DNA from: Candidatus Doudnabacteria bacterium
Lineage (GTDB): Bacteria; Patescibacteriota; Doudnabacteria; UBA920; 2-01-FULL-50-11
Assembly (NCBI GenBank): GCA_016205055.1
Contig: JACQJK010000036.1
Location: 1-13,533 of the forward strand
Length of the DNA: 13,533 bases
Direction of reading: 5' to 3'
The translations under genes were made by a program, and so were the position numbers. The notes under the pieces are model-generated. The model worked only from the letters and a program-made list of their open reading frames with translations. It was not told the DNA's origin and did no database searches. Positions 1-6,635 of this stretch are shown here, one piece after another (positions within the stretch are counted from its first letter, which is position 1; each line of letters starts with the position of its first letter).

Positions 1-222
1 GGGTATATAGTTATTTGGTAGGTAGTTAAATGGGGGTGGGTTGATGTTTAAAGCATTAAAAATCGCTGAAGCTAACTTATTTTATTTTCAATACTAACGA
101 CGTCCTCGCCGAGCTTGAGCGCGGGGTTTCTTTTGCCTCCTGCTCCTCGGCCTCCGACTACCGCCAACCACATTCTTCCCGATTCCCGCCGGCCTTTAGT
201 CCGAGGTCTGGTGTGTCGAATC
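1..222. other. Region without a recognisable gene
   Basis: This stretch lies beyond the terminator of the pilus operon. It is AT-rich up to about position 100 and GC-rich from about 105 to 215. I see no conserved protein, tRNA fold or strong promoter. A 60-codon minus-strand frame (72-254) starts inside the terminator hairpin, so it is probably not a gene. Confidence 0.5.
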
Positions 223-248
223 AAAAAGCCCCCACTCGGGGGCTTTTT
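223..248 (-). terminator. Rho-independent terminator of the pilus operon
   Basis: A perfect 11-bp stem (223-233 with 238-248) carries a 4-nt loop. Five G:C pairs sit at the tip, and A5/T5 tracts form the stem base on each side. It begins 23 nt after the major pilin stop codon. The flanking A and T tracts make it potentially bidirectional. Confidence 0.85.
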
Positions 249-271
249 GCACACGGGAATTCTGTAGGAAC

Positions 272-790
272 TTAGCGAGTAACTTGAATGTCAGGTGTTA
301 CAAGCTCGGTGTCAGGAGCCAAAACCGTAACGCGTCCGTTTGAGGACTTGTAGATCCTGTAATCTGTATTATAACCTTCGAGACAAGTTACACCTGGTGC
401 CGGACATGGGGTTCCGCTTTTCGGATCAGCCGGAAGCTCAGGAATGTAATCTGTTACCAGACAGGCGCGGATATCATAGGAGCCGGCAGGGGCAGTGACA
501 ACTGTCCCTGACTTTGCCATGAAAACAGAGCTCGCCTCGTCAACTGCGGTGGCCGGAACATCGGTGCAGCCCGCCGAGGTATAGACGCCTTTCGTGTCGG
601 CTAGTCTCTGCCCATAAGCATTAAGAATTGCGTTGACGTTGCTGGTTCGCTGACTATCACGCGCTTGCGCAAACTGCCGAGCGGGGTTGATGGCGATCAA
701 GACAATAGCGGCCAAAACCGCGATAATCCCGATGACCACCAAAATTTCAATAAGGGTAAAGCCCCTTTGAGATCGGTTCAATTTCTTCAT
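272..790 (-). CDS. Type IV major pilin-like prepilin (PilA/GspG-like)
   Basis: The 172-residue protein has a short basic leader and a prepilin peptidase site at G10/F11 (RG|FTLIE), with Glu at +5. A hydrophobic helix runs to about residue 34. After it comes the NPARQFAQARDSQR stretch that I associate with pilins of Patescibacteria. The C-terminal globular part has four Cys (75, 110, 129, 136) that could form two disulphides outside the cell. It is the last gene of the operon, has its own predicted promoter, and is followed directly by the terminator, as suits an abundant main subunit. The ATG at 788-790 has no clear Shine-Dalgarno sequence and an AT-rich leader. That it is the major rather than a minor pilin is inferred from position and promoter. 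Confidence 0.87.
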   Translation of the reverse strand: MKKLNRSQRGFTLIEILVVIGIIAVLAAIVLIAINPARQFAQARDSQRTSNVNAILNAYGQRLADTKGVYTSAGCTDVPATAVDEASSVFMAKSGTVVTAPAGSYDIRACLVTDYIPELPADPKSGTPCPAPGVTCLEGYNTDYRIYKSSNGRVTVLAPDTELVTPDIQVTR

Positions 791-869
791 AAGACGTTTA
801 TTAAAATTACTTATATATAGTATAGTTGGAATCCCTTTGTTTTTGGAGTCGACCTATTAGAATCATAGC

Positions 870-898
870 TTTATAGCATATCCTAAAATATTTGGCAA
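870..898 (-). promoter_or_regulatory. Predicted sigma70-type promoter of the major pilin gene
   Basis: On the minus strand a -35 TTGCCA (893-898) and a -10 TATAAA (870-875) are separated by exactly 17 bp; each hexamer matches consensus at 5 of 6 positions. The start point would fall near 863, giving a 5' leader of about 70 nt. The site lies in the 122-bp gap between the PilX-like gene and the pilin gene, the largest gap in the operon, so the pilin can be made independently of the upstream genes. Confidence 0.6.
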
Positions 899-912
899 GG
901 CCCCTCCTCCTC

Positions 913-1308
913 TTACAAAGTCGGGATTTCGTTCCAGGAAATCACGGAAAAATCGGTGCTGTTAACGACCACGACAATATTAGTGACGGAATTGCGAAAA
1001 ACGGCTTTAGTCCTGATTGTGTATTCACCCCCTGATGGAGGGGGTATGGAAAGAATCGAACATTGATTAGACCCAACATCCTTATTTTCCCCGCCGGCAT
1101 AGCTTGGGTCTTGAGCGAGTTCAAGCATCGCTGCCTCAACGCACGCTTCCGCCAGCCCCGTGCTAATTTTTTTGTACTCGCTATCTAAAATATTGAATCT
1201 GGCAAAGTAGACGGAGAAACTGATGGAAAAAACTATAATTAGAAGTACGGCTGAAACTATAATTGCTGATATTAAGGCGACGTAGCCATCTGATTGTTTT
1301 ATAAGCAT
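913..1308 (-). CDS. PilX-like minor pilus membrane protein
   Basis: The 131-residue protein has an N-terminal segment (GYVALISAIIVSAVLLIIVF, residues 8-27) that resembles the PilX N-terminal region: a glycine followed by one hydrophobic helix, without the Glu at +5 that true prepilins carry. The rest is a predicted extracytoplasmic domain with two Cys (56 and 83) and beta-rich character near the C-terminus. Its ATG lies 1 nt after the TAG of the GspJ-like gene, so translation is probably coupled. In other T4P systems PilX-type proteins join the minor-pilin priming complex, and I infer a similar role. Sequence similarity is limited to the membrane helix, so the family name is tentative. Confidence 0.7.
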   Translation of the reverse strand: MLIKQSDGYVALISAIIVSAVLLIIVFSISFSVYFARFNILDSEYKKISTGLAEACVEAAMLELAQDPSYAGGENKDVGSNQCSILSIPPPSGGEYTIRTKAVFRNSVTNIVVVVNSTDFSVISWNEIPTL

Positions 1309-1309
1309 A

Positions 1310-1783
1310 CTACCGCCGAAGATACTTAGTCGTGGAAAAATCTTGGAACTTGGCGGTAAGTTTGCCGCTTATCCTAAAAGTCGCCTGTACCGCGGCGGGC
1401 TTTGTGCCGATGGGGTCAATATAGGTAAAGGTTACATTTTGTACGCTCACGTTTTCACTATTAAGCGGGGTGTTCCCTGGTTGGATGAGGAGGTTGGGAT
1501 TTATGCCGTCAAGTGTGACGTTTGACCCGTCAAATTTGTCTATGTCGAGAGTGGCACCGGGTATGCCAGGAGACGGGAGGTTCACGACGTCCGCCCCCGT
1601 CAACGCCCAATTGATTTTGGATACCAAAAAATGCCCTTCTTCTTCTATTAAAGCTTTTTCCTGGACAGATCCGCTAGCTTCAATGATCTGCAAAGTTGCA
1701 ATAAAGGCACCGCCCATAATGATAGTAAAAAGCGCTATATAAAGTAGAGTTTCAATGAGCGTAAAGCCCTGCTGATTTTTCAT
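1310..1783 (-). CDS. Prepilin-like minor pilin (GspJ/PilW-type)
   Basis: The 157-residue protein starts MKNQQG|FTLIETLLY, a short leader with a prepilin peptidase site at G6/F7, Glu at +5 and a hydrophobic helix to about residue 33. The following EASGSVQEKALIEEEGHFLVSK-type helix and beta-rich tail fit GspJ/PilW-like minor pilins, which cap or initiate the pilus. The start codon overlaps the stop of the propeller-pilin gene in an ATGA arrangement (4 nt), indicating translational coupling, and the next gene follows 1 nt after its stop. The assignment as a pilin-fold protein is firm; the specific J/W label is inferred from length and gene order. Confidence 0.82.
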   Translation of the reverse strand: MKNQQGFTLIETLLYIALFTIIMGGAFIATLQIIEASGSVQEKALIEEEGHFLVSKINWALTGADVVNLPSPGIPGATLDIDKFDGSNVTLDGINPNLLIQPGNTPLNSENVSVQNVTFTYIDPIGTKPAAVQATFRISGKLTAKFQDFSTTKYLRR

Positions 1784-3354
1784 GGCCCGCCGGTGATTAC
1801 CGAAATATATCCTTTGTCGTTGGAACTCTGCGAACCGACAAAAATATAATTACCCTCGCAATCGGTAGCAGTGCCCTGCAAACCGCCCCCGGTACCTGGA
1901 GGTAAAATTAAAGGATTCGCGTATTGGGAGATAGCAGAGGGGTTATCAATCCTCCAGGTTTGAAAAGACTCGTTGGTAATCAAAAATGCTAAAAAGTCTC
2001 TAATTATCATTCCATTCACGCTGGTATTACTGCCGCTGTTTTGTATATTTTTAGAACCTAAAGCCGGAAGCGTTGTTTCAGGATCCGTGTTATTAAGCAC
2101 CCAAAATTCATCACCATTTAACAAAGTTCGACCTAAATATAAAGTGTCGCCGACTAAGTATAAACTCTTCCCGTTACCGTTATTACCGCCTCCTAAGGGG
2201 GCATCAAAACCCCCTACCCGCACCGGGTCGGTTGGATCACTAATGTCTAAAATCTTCAGTTCTTCGTTATTGGGAGAAGCAATGTAAGCGTAGTTGCCTC
2301 TCACCTGAATTGCATTCACACCGTTATCTATCTCATAACTGCCTCGAAGTATGGGGTTAGTCGGGCTACCGCCTGCGCCACCGCCGCCAACGTCTAACAC
2401 GACAAATTCACCTGTTGCCCCTCCTGCTTTTGCCAATCCTAAATAGACAATTCCATTTTTATAAAATATGCTTTTCCCGATACCTTGGCCGGCGCTCCCG
2501 GTCACTCCCGGAACTTTATAGCTTTTCACGACTACGGGCGGGTTAACACTAATATCTATGACCTGCATTTGGTTGCAGGTGACACTTTGTGGACAGGTAC
2601 TAAAGGAAGCCCCATAACCATTTGCTACATAGGCATAATTACCATTGTCAACTGCTACGGCATTCAGTCCAGCCCCGACAGGACTATTGTCCCATAAAGG
2701 TGGGGTAAGTAAGACTGGCATTATAGTCGGGTCTGAAATATCCAGAATGTAGAAGGTTCCGGGGTTATTGCCATTATCATTATTTACGGTCACATAAAGC
2801 TTGTGTTGAAACGCTTGAATTGACGTTACTGGAAAGCCGCTTGAGGTGTCATTTAAAATATCGCGTCCAAATTCGTAACTTACCATTTGCGGATTTTGCC
2901 AGTCCCCCAAGAGTTCGGAATTACAGGTATCGCCGCCGTCCAAATCATCGAGATTGGTAACCAACGAGGCTAACTGCACATTTAAATTGCGGTTTCCTTC
3001 GCCTAACCAAGTAACTCTGCTCACAATTTTTTTTGTAAAAAAATCTGGAAGAGTTTGAACATCTAAATTTACCTGGTATATGTCTTGAGCAAAAGACCTG
3101 GGGTTAACCAAGCTGAAAGCTTGCCTTGCAGTAGCCCGGGTATCCTCCAAAAGATCCTGCGCTTTTAGCTGCGCTTCTTGATATATTAATGCATCCAGCC
3201 CCATTGACTGGGAGCCAAACACCACACCCACAACGGCCGTGATGCTTAAAATAACCACAACAAAAGCGATTAGTATCTCGATTGTGGCAATGCCGGCTTG
3301 GTTGTTGTTGCGGCTCCTGATTGCTTTTTTTCTGTGGAAAGACATAAATGGCAT
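1780..3354 (-). CDS. Prepilin fused to a predicted seven-bladed LVIVD-type beta-propeller (candidate tip adhesin)
   Basis: From ATG 3354 the protein has 524 residues. A 21-residue basic leader ends in a prepilin-type site (QAG|IATIE, Glu at +5), followed by a membrane helix to about residue 46 and a helical and beta linker to about 170. I then count seven repeats of the LVIVD kind: a Y-[VIL]-x-[VGI] strand such as LYVTV, YAYVAN or YAYIAS, followed about 12-25 residues later by a [YV]-x-[IV]-[LI]-D-[IV] strand such as FYILDISDP or LKILDISDP. The seventh ends at the C-terminus. Seven repeats fit a closed seven-bladed propeller. Such a large pilin can only sit at a pilus tip or be a minor subunit, so I infer an adhesin. 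An in-frame TTG at 3375 would overlap the preceding gene; ATG 3354 or ATG 3345 is more likely. Confidence 0.82.
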   Translation of the reverse strand: MPFMSFHRKKAIRSRNNNQAGIATIEILIAFVVVILSITAVVGVVFGSQSMGLDALIYQEAQLKAQDLLEDTRATARQAFSLVNPRSFAQDIYQVNLDVQTLPDFFTKKIVSRVTWLGEGNRNLNVQLASLVTNLDDLDGGDTCNSELLGDWQNPQMVSYEFGRDILNDTSSGFPVTSIQAFQHKLYVTVNNDNGNNPGTFYILDISDPTIMPVLLTPPLWDNSPVGAGLNAVAVDNGNYAYVANGYGASFSTCPQSVTCNQMQVIDISVNPPVVVKSYKVPGVTGSAGQGIGKSIFYKNGIVYLGLAKAGGATGEFVVLDVGGGGAGGSPTNPILRGSYEIDNGVNAIQVRGNYAYIASPNNEELKILDISDPTDPVRVGGFDAPLGGGNNGNGKSLYLVGDTLYLGRTLLNGDEFWVLNNTDPETTLPALGSKNIQNSGSNTSVNGMIIRDFLAFLITNESFQTWRIDNPSAISQYANPLILPPGTGGGLQGTATDCEGNYIFVGSQSSNDKGYISVITGGP

Positions 3355-3368
3355 AATGGCTGACCAAT

Positions 3369-3998
3369 CTACCAACTAATTCGCCCTCGATCATTTATGG
3401 TAACCGTTGAGGAAAAACCTTGGCCAGTTAAGTTTAAACTGTTTATGGTGCTGTTTACAGTATCCCTGTCCCCGGTCAATTGATCAAAAACCACACAACC
3501 GCCACTGTTTGCTATGGCGCTACTCTTGGGAATTTCTTCTCCGGCCGCCGCGCAAATCGGCCCTTCAAAAATAACATACCTATCTGACTCAAATCGCACG
3601 CCGTGCTTGGTCTGGTTAATATTATTAACGGCCCGGCTCCTGACTTTTTGCAATATACTTACTACCATATTTCTTTCTGACCGAAACGAGTTTCCTCGAT
3701 ATACATCCATGCTTAAAAAAAGTCCCAGGGCGGCCAGGATCGCGAAAATACCCACGACGACGAGAACTTCTATGAGGGTGAATCCAGCTCGCAACTTGTA
3801 GCTTGTAACTTGTAACTTTTTATGAGAGGGGTCTGTTAGAGAAAGACCCGTTAGAAGCAGGGAGCGCCCGCAAGCGATCTCTCCGATGATACGACCTCTC
3901 TCCCCCTTGCCGCTGCGCTGCAAGGGGTACTCTCCCCTCGACAGGGGAGAGAAATATTGTACCGGTGGGTCAAGGGTTAAGGTGCTGGGTGATTTCAT
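3369..3998 (-). CDS. GspH-like prepilin with an abnormally long leader
   Basis: A prepilin motif (AG|FTLIEVLVVVGIFAIL) starts at residue 71 of the longest frame. It is followed by a GspH/PseG-type pseudopilin body (about 135 residues) with an N-terminal helix, two Cys and a beta-rich C-terminus. The only in-frame ATG (3996-3998) lies inside pilC (29-nt overlap) and makes a leader of about 70 residues, where prepilin leaders usually have under 30. The leader DNA consists of hairpins and a 7-bp repeat array (3793-3951). The alternative is a TTG start at 3792-3794, giving MRAG|FTLIE and 141 residues, but it lacks a Shine-Dalgarno site. The pilin identity is solid; the start is unresolved. Prepilin peptidase would remove the leader, which may explain why the insertion is tolerated. 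Confidence 0.78.
   Translation of the reverse strand: MKSPSTLTLDPPVQYFSPLSRGEYPLQRSGKGERGRIIGEIACGRSLLLTGLSLTDPSHKKLQVTSYKLRAGFTLIEVLVVVGIFAILAALGLFLSMDVYRGNSFRSERNMVVSILQKVRSRAVNNINQTKHGVRFESDRYVIFEGPICAAAGEEIPKSSAIANSGGCVVFDQLTGDRDTVNSTINSLNLTGQGFSSTVTINDRGRISW
3793..3820 (-). repeat. 7-bp tandem repeat in the pilin leader
   Basis: Four consecutive heptamers on the plus strand read AACTTGT, AGCTTGT, AACTTGT and AACTTTT (3793-3820). The array ends a few bases before the codons for the GFTLIE motif. On the coding strand it encodes VTSYKL-like residues. Confidence 0.75.
3829..3951 (-). repeat. Cluster of GC-rich hairpins between pilC and the pilin domain
   Basis: Three inverted repeats are visible. 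CTCTCCCCT/AGGGGAGAG forms a perfect 9-bp stem with a CGAC loop (3930-3951). CCCCTTGC/GCAAGGGG forms an 8-bp stem with a 9-nt loop (3903-3927). GGGTCT/AGACCC forms a 6-bp stem (3829-3849). The cluster separates the pilC stop from the GFTLIE codons while keeping the pilin frame open. It may be a mobile palindromic element that entered the 5' end of the pilin gene. Confidence 0.75.
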
Positions 3999-5031
3999 AG
4001 ATCGGGGTGATGATGGAAATGGCGACGAAGCCGACGATGATGCCCATAAAGACCATGAGGATCGGCTCTAAAACCGTGGAAAGATTTTTGGTTTGCTCGT
4101 CCACTTCCCCCTCGTACATGTCCGACAAGAATAGCAGGGTCTGGCTTAAATTGCCAGTGGCCTCCCCGACCGAAACCATTTGCGTCAAAATGTCGGGAAA
4201 CAACCGCCGAGATTTCTCAAAGTGAGTAGAAATTTTGCCGCCGCGGGTCAAGCCCTCGGACAGCCGGTGCAGTTCCCGGCGGTAAGCCATGTTAGTGGAG
4301 GTGTTGGCCGTGATGGTGGCGGCGCGAACAATCAAAATTTCGCTTTTTAAAAGCAGACCGAGCGTGCGGCAAAGGTTAGCCATGTGGTAACACTGCAGGA
4401 GCGTTCCCAAAACGGGAATGGCGATTAAAAACCGATCCCACCACAAGCGGACTTTTTCCACTCTCAAAGACAGCCAAAAAACGACCGAGGCGGCCGCCAA
4501 ACCAATTAAAATTTTTATCCCGTGGTTGTTGACGGTGTCGCTGACAAAGATCAGCGCTTTGGTGGTCCAGGGCAAATCAAAACTTACACTTTCAAAAATC
4601 GGCAGGATGCGGGGAAACACGTAAACGGTCAGCAAGAGGGTGATGCCCAAAGTCGCCAAAATAATAATGCCGGGATAAATCAGCGCGCCCACCACCTTGC
4701 GCCGCAGGGCCTGCTTTTTTTTCAGCTCCTCCGCCAAATAGTTTAGGTTCTCCGGCAAAGTGCCGGAAACTTCGCCAATCTCTATGATGTTCACGGCAAA
4801 GTCGCCGAAAATTTTGCGAAATTTTTTCAAACTGACCGACAAGAACGAACCGTTTTCCACGTCGGCGATGACTTCTTTTAAAATATTGCGAATGGAGCGG
4901 GAACGGTTTTGCTTGTTCAAAAGCTGCAAGGAAGTCAAAATCGGCGTGCCGGCCTTGATCAAAATGGCCAGCCGCTTGGCAAACAGGATTTGATCCTTGA
5001 TGGAGAGATAGAGAAATGAGGGATTACTCAT
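3970..5031 (-). CDS. pilC: Type IV pilus inner-membrane platform protein PilC/GspF
   Basis: The 353-residue protein holds two T2SSF repeats: FAKRLAILIKAGTPILTSLQ near residues 17-36, and LCRTLGLLLKSEILIVRAAT in the second half. Three membrane helices are visible: one after KVVGALIYPG, one at GIKILIGLAAASVVFWL, and one near the C-terminus (LEPILMVFMGIIVGFVAIS). This is the platform on which the ATPase acts to insert and extract pilins. ATG 5031 is chosen because it directly precedes the conserved SNPSFLYLSIKDQILFAKR start and overlaps the pilB stop by 8 nt; the longer frame to 5085 adds only non-conserved residues read inside pilB. At about 353 residues it is a little shorter than the usual 400. 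The second repeat has SE where SG is usual. Confidence 0.92.
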   Translation of the reverse strand: MSNPSFLYLSIKDQILFAKRLAILIKAGTPILTSLQLLNKQNRSRSIRNILKEVIADVENGSFLSVSLKKFRKIFGDFAVNIIEIGEVSGTLPENLNYLAEELKKKQALRRKVVGALIYPGIIILATLGITLLLTVYVFPRILPIFESVSFDLPWTTKALIFVSDTVNNHGIKILIGLAAASVVFWLSLRVEKVRLWWDRFLIAIPVLGTLLQCYHMANLCRTLGLLLKSEILIVRAATITANTSTNMAYRRELHRLSEGLTRGGKISTHFEKSRRLFPDILTQMVSVGEATGNLSQTLLFLSDMYEGEVDEQTKNLSTVLEPILMVFMGIIVGFVAISIITPIYEITQHLNP

Positions 5032-6235
5032 GGAGCATGCGCAAGACTTCTTCAATAGTCGTGATTCCCTCTCGGGCTTTGGCAAATCCGTCTTCCACCA
5101 TGGTCGTCATGCCCTGGGCCACGGCGATGGTGCGAATATCGGTGGCCGGGGCTTTTTGCAGAACCGCCTCGCGAACGGGACCGTCAATGACCATGACCTC
5201 GTGAATGCCGACACGGCCCTTGTAGCCGGAGTTACGACAACTGTCACACCCCGTGCCGCGCCAAAAAACATGGTGACGGGCAAGTGTCCCGACCGGTAAA
5301 ACTTCGGACAAGCTCTTGTACTCGGTGGGGGTAATTTTGAGTTCTTCTTTGCAGTCCTTGCAGATTTTGCGCACCAAGCGCTGGCCGAGAGCGATATTCA
5401 CCGTGGAAGCGATCAGGTAGGGCTCAATTTTCATGTCGAGGAGGCGCGGCAGAGTGGTGGCCGCGTCATTGGTGTGCAGCGTGGAAAGCAGTAAGTGGCC
5501 GGTTAAGGCGGTATTCACGGCCAAACCGGCAGTTTCGGAATCGCGAATTTCCCCGACCATAATAATGTTGGGGTCTTGGCGCAAAATAGAGCGCAGGCCG
5601 TGGGCAAAAGTCAGGCCGGTGCGCGTGTTTACCTGAATTTGGTTAATGCCGGAGATGGAATATTCAATCGGATCCTCGATAGTAATGATGGAAACCTCGC
5701 GGGTGTTCAAAATTTTTAAAATCGTGTAAAGCGTGGTGGTTTTGCCCGAACCGGTGGGGCCGGTGGCCAAGATCATGCCGTAGGGGCGGTGAATGGCTTG
5801 CAGTAATTTCTTGCGGTTCTCCTCGGCAAAGCCGAGCGACTCCAAAGAAAATTCCTGGGCCTGGTCGGAAAGCAAACGCAATACCGCGTTTTCCCCGTGA
5901 TACGCCGGAGCAATAGACACGCGCACGTCAATCGACCGCTCGTCCACGCTGGTGCGAAAACGGCCGTCCAGGGCGGCTTGGTGCTCATCGGTGCGCAAGC
6001 CCGACATGATCTTGATGCGGGTGATCACTTCGGAAAGAATGCTCCGCGGCATGGAGTGCATGTCTTGCAGCACGCCGTCCACGCGAAAGCGAACTTTTAC
6101 CGCGTCCGTTTCCGGATCAATGTGAATATCGGAGGCGGCCAGGCGGTGCGCTTCCTCCACCAGGTCATTGACGAGATTGATGATCGATAAATTGGCTCCC
6201 AGTTTGAGCTGGGTTTCAACTTTATTTTCTTGCAT
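5024..6235 (-). CDS. pilB: Type IV pilus assembly ATPase PilB/GspE, short form
   Basis: The 403-residue secretion ATPase has a Walker A GPTGSGKTTT (159-168), an Asp box EDPIE (188-192), a Walker B-like IIMVGEIRD (224-232), a His box HLLLSTLHTNDA (247-258) and two CxxC pairs (292/295 and 330/333) that form the metal-binding module of extension ATPases. The LVNDLVEEAHRLAASDIHIDP segment, the usual N2 domain start, begins at residue 21. The N-terminal domain of usual PilB/GspE proteins (about 560 residues) is therefore missing. The strong promoter about 80 nt upstream of the ATG indicates that this short form is genuine. It powers pilus extension in the cytoplasm with PilC. The tetracysteine module argues for PilB rather than the retraction ATPase PilT. 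Confidence 0.9.
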   Translation of the reverse strand: MQENKVETQLKLGANLSIINLVNDLVEEAHRLAASDIHIDPETDAVKVRFRVDGVLQDMHSMPRSILSEVITRIKIMSGLRTDEHQAALDGRFRTSVDERSIDVRVSIAPAYHGENAVLRLLSDQAQEFSLESLGFAEENRKKLLQAIHRPYGMILATGPTGSGKTTTLYTILKILNTREVSIITIEDPIEYSISGINQIQVNTRTGLTFAHGLRSILRQDPNIIMVGEIRDSETAGLAVNTALTGHLLLSTLHTNDAATTLPRLLDMKIEPYLIASTVNIALGQRLVRKICKDCKEELKITPTEYKSLSEVLPVGTLARHHVFWRGTGCDSCRNSGYKGRVGIHEVMVIDGPVREAVLQKAPATDIRTIAVAQGMTTMVEDGFAKAREGITTIEEVLRMLHE

Positions 6236-6318
6236 AAATTAAGGCCGGGACCGGGGCTTGTAACCTAAACATCTTATAATAAAACGCTGGCCCAGTAAAG
6301 AAAAACAAATAACCGGAA

Positions 6319-6347
6319 ATTTTACTACAAAACGAAAAAAATGTCAA
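6319..6347 (-). promoter_or_regulatory. Predicted strong sigma70-type promoter of the pilus operon
   Basis: On the minus strand a perfect -35 TTGACA (6342-6347) and a -10 TAAAAT (6319-6324, 5 of 6) are separated by 17 bp of mostly T-rich DNA. The start point would be near 6312, leaving an untranslated leader of about 77 nt before the pilB ATG. No clear Shine-Dalgarno sequence precedes that ATG. Confidence 0.75.
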
Positions 6348-6385
6348 CCTTTTTGGGTTCCTGCAAAAATTTCTTGCGGTTTGGA

Positions 6386-6397
6386 GTTTGATCAAAC
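6386..6397. promoter_or_regulatory. 12-bp perfect palindrome upstream of the pilus promoter
   Basis: GTTTGATCAAAC is a perfect palindrome with its centre about 45 bp upstream of the -35 box at 6342-6347. Its position suits an activator or other dimeric regulator site for the pilus operon, but no family can be named from the sequence. Confidence 0.3.
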
Positions 6398-6462
6398 GGA
6401 GGGGGCATGATTTGCTTCGACGGCGAAATTTTAGAGTTTAGCATGATCGCTTGCGAGGACAA

Positions 6463-6624
6463 GATAGGATCAATGGGACGGGTAAGACTGATATGACCGA
6501 TAAGACTTATAGGGCTAATAGGGGCTATAGGACTAATAGAACTGATAAGACTTATAGGGCGGATAGGACCAATAGGATGAATAAGACGGATATGACCTAT
6601 AAGACGAATAGGAACAATCGGGGC
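6463..6624. repeat. Minisatellite: eighteen 9-bp units between uvrA and pilB
   Basis: Eighteen units of exactly 9 bp lie in unbroken register with consensus near (G/A/T)ATA(A/G)GAC(C/T/G); examples are GATAAGACT (6499-6507 and 6544-6552) and GATATGACC (6490-6498 and 6589-6597). No insertion or deletion breaks the phase over 162 bp although units differ at 1-4 positions. Because 9 is divisible by 3, frames stay open on both strands. The plus strand reads as a tripeptide repeat of the form [DNY][RK]T and the minus strand as PI[GSR]-like triplets. It starts right after the uvrA stop and ends more than 110 bp upstream of the pilus promoter. Confidence 0.88.
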
Positions 6625-6635
6625 CAGGCGGGGGA

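Noticed and set aside
105..215. Possible tRNA or tRNA remnant in the GC-rich block
   Set aside because: I could not fit a cloverleaf or find a GGTTCGAATCC-type T arm on either strand.
72..254. 60-codon minus-strand frame
   Set aside because: Its start lies in the terminator hairpin (CKKPPSGGF is the translated stem), there is no Shine-Dalgarno site, and no family is recognisable.
6463..6624. CRISPR-like array
   Set aside because: Units are 9 bp, contiguous and diverged, with no spacers and no cas genes nearby.
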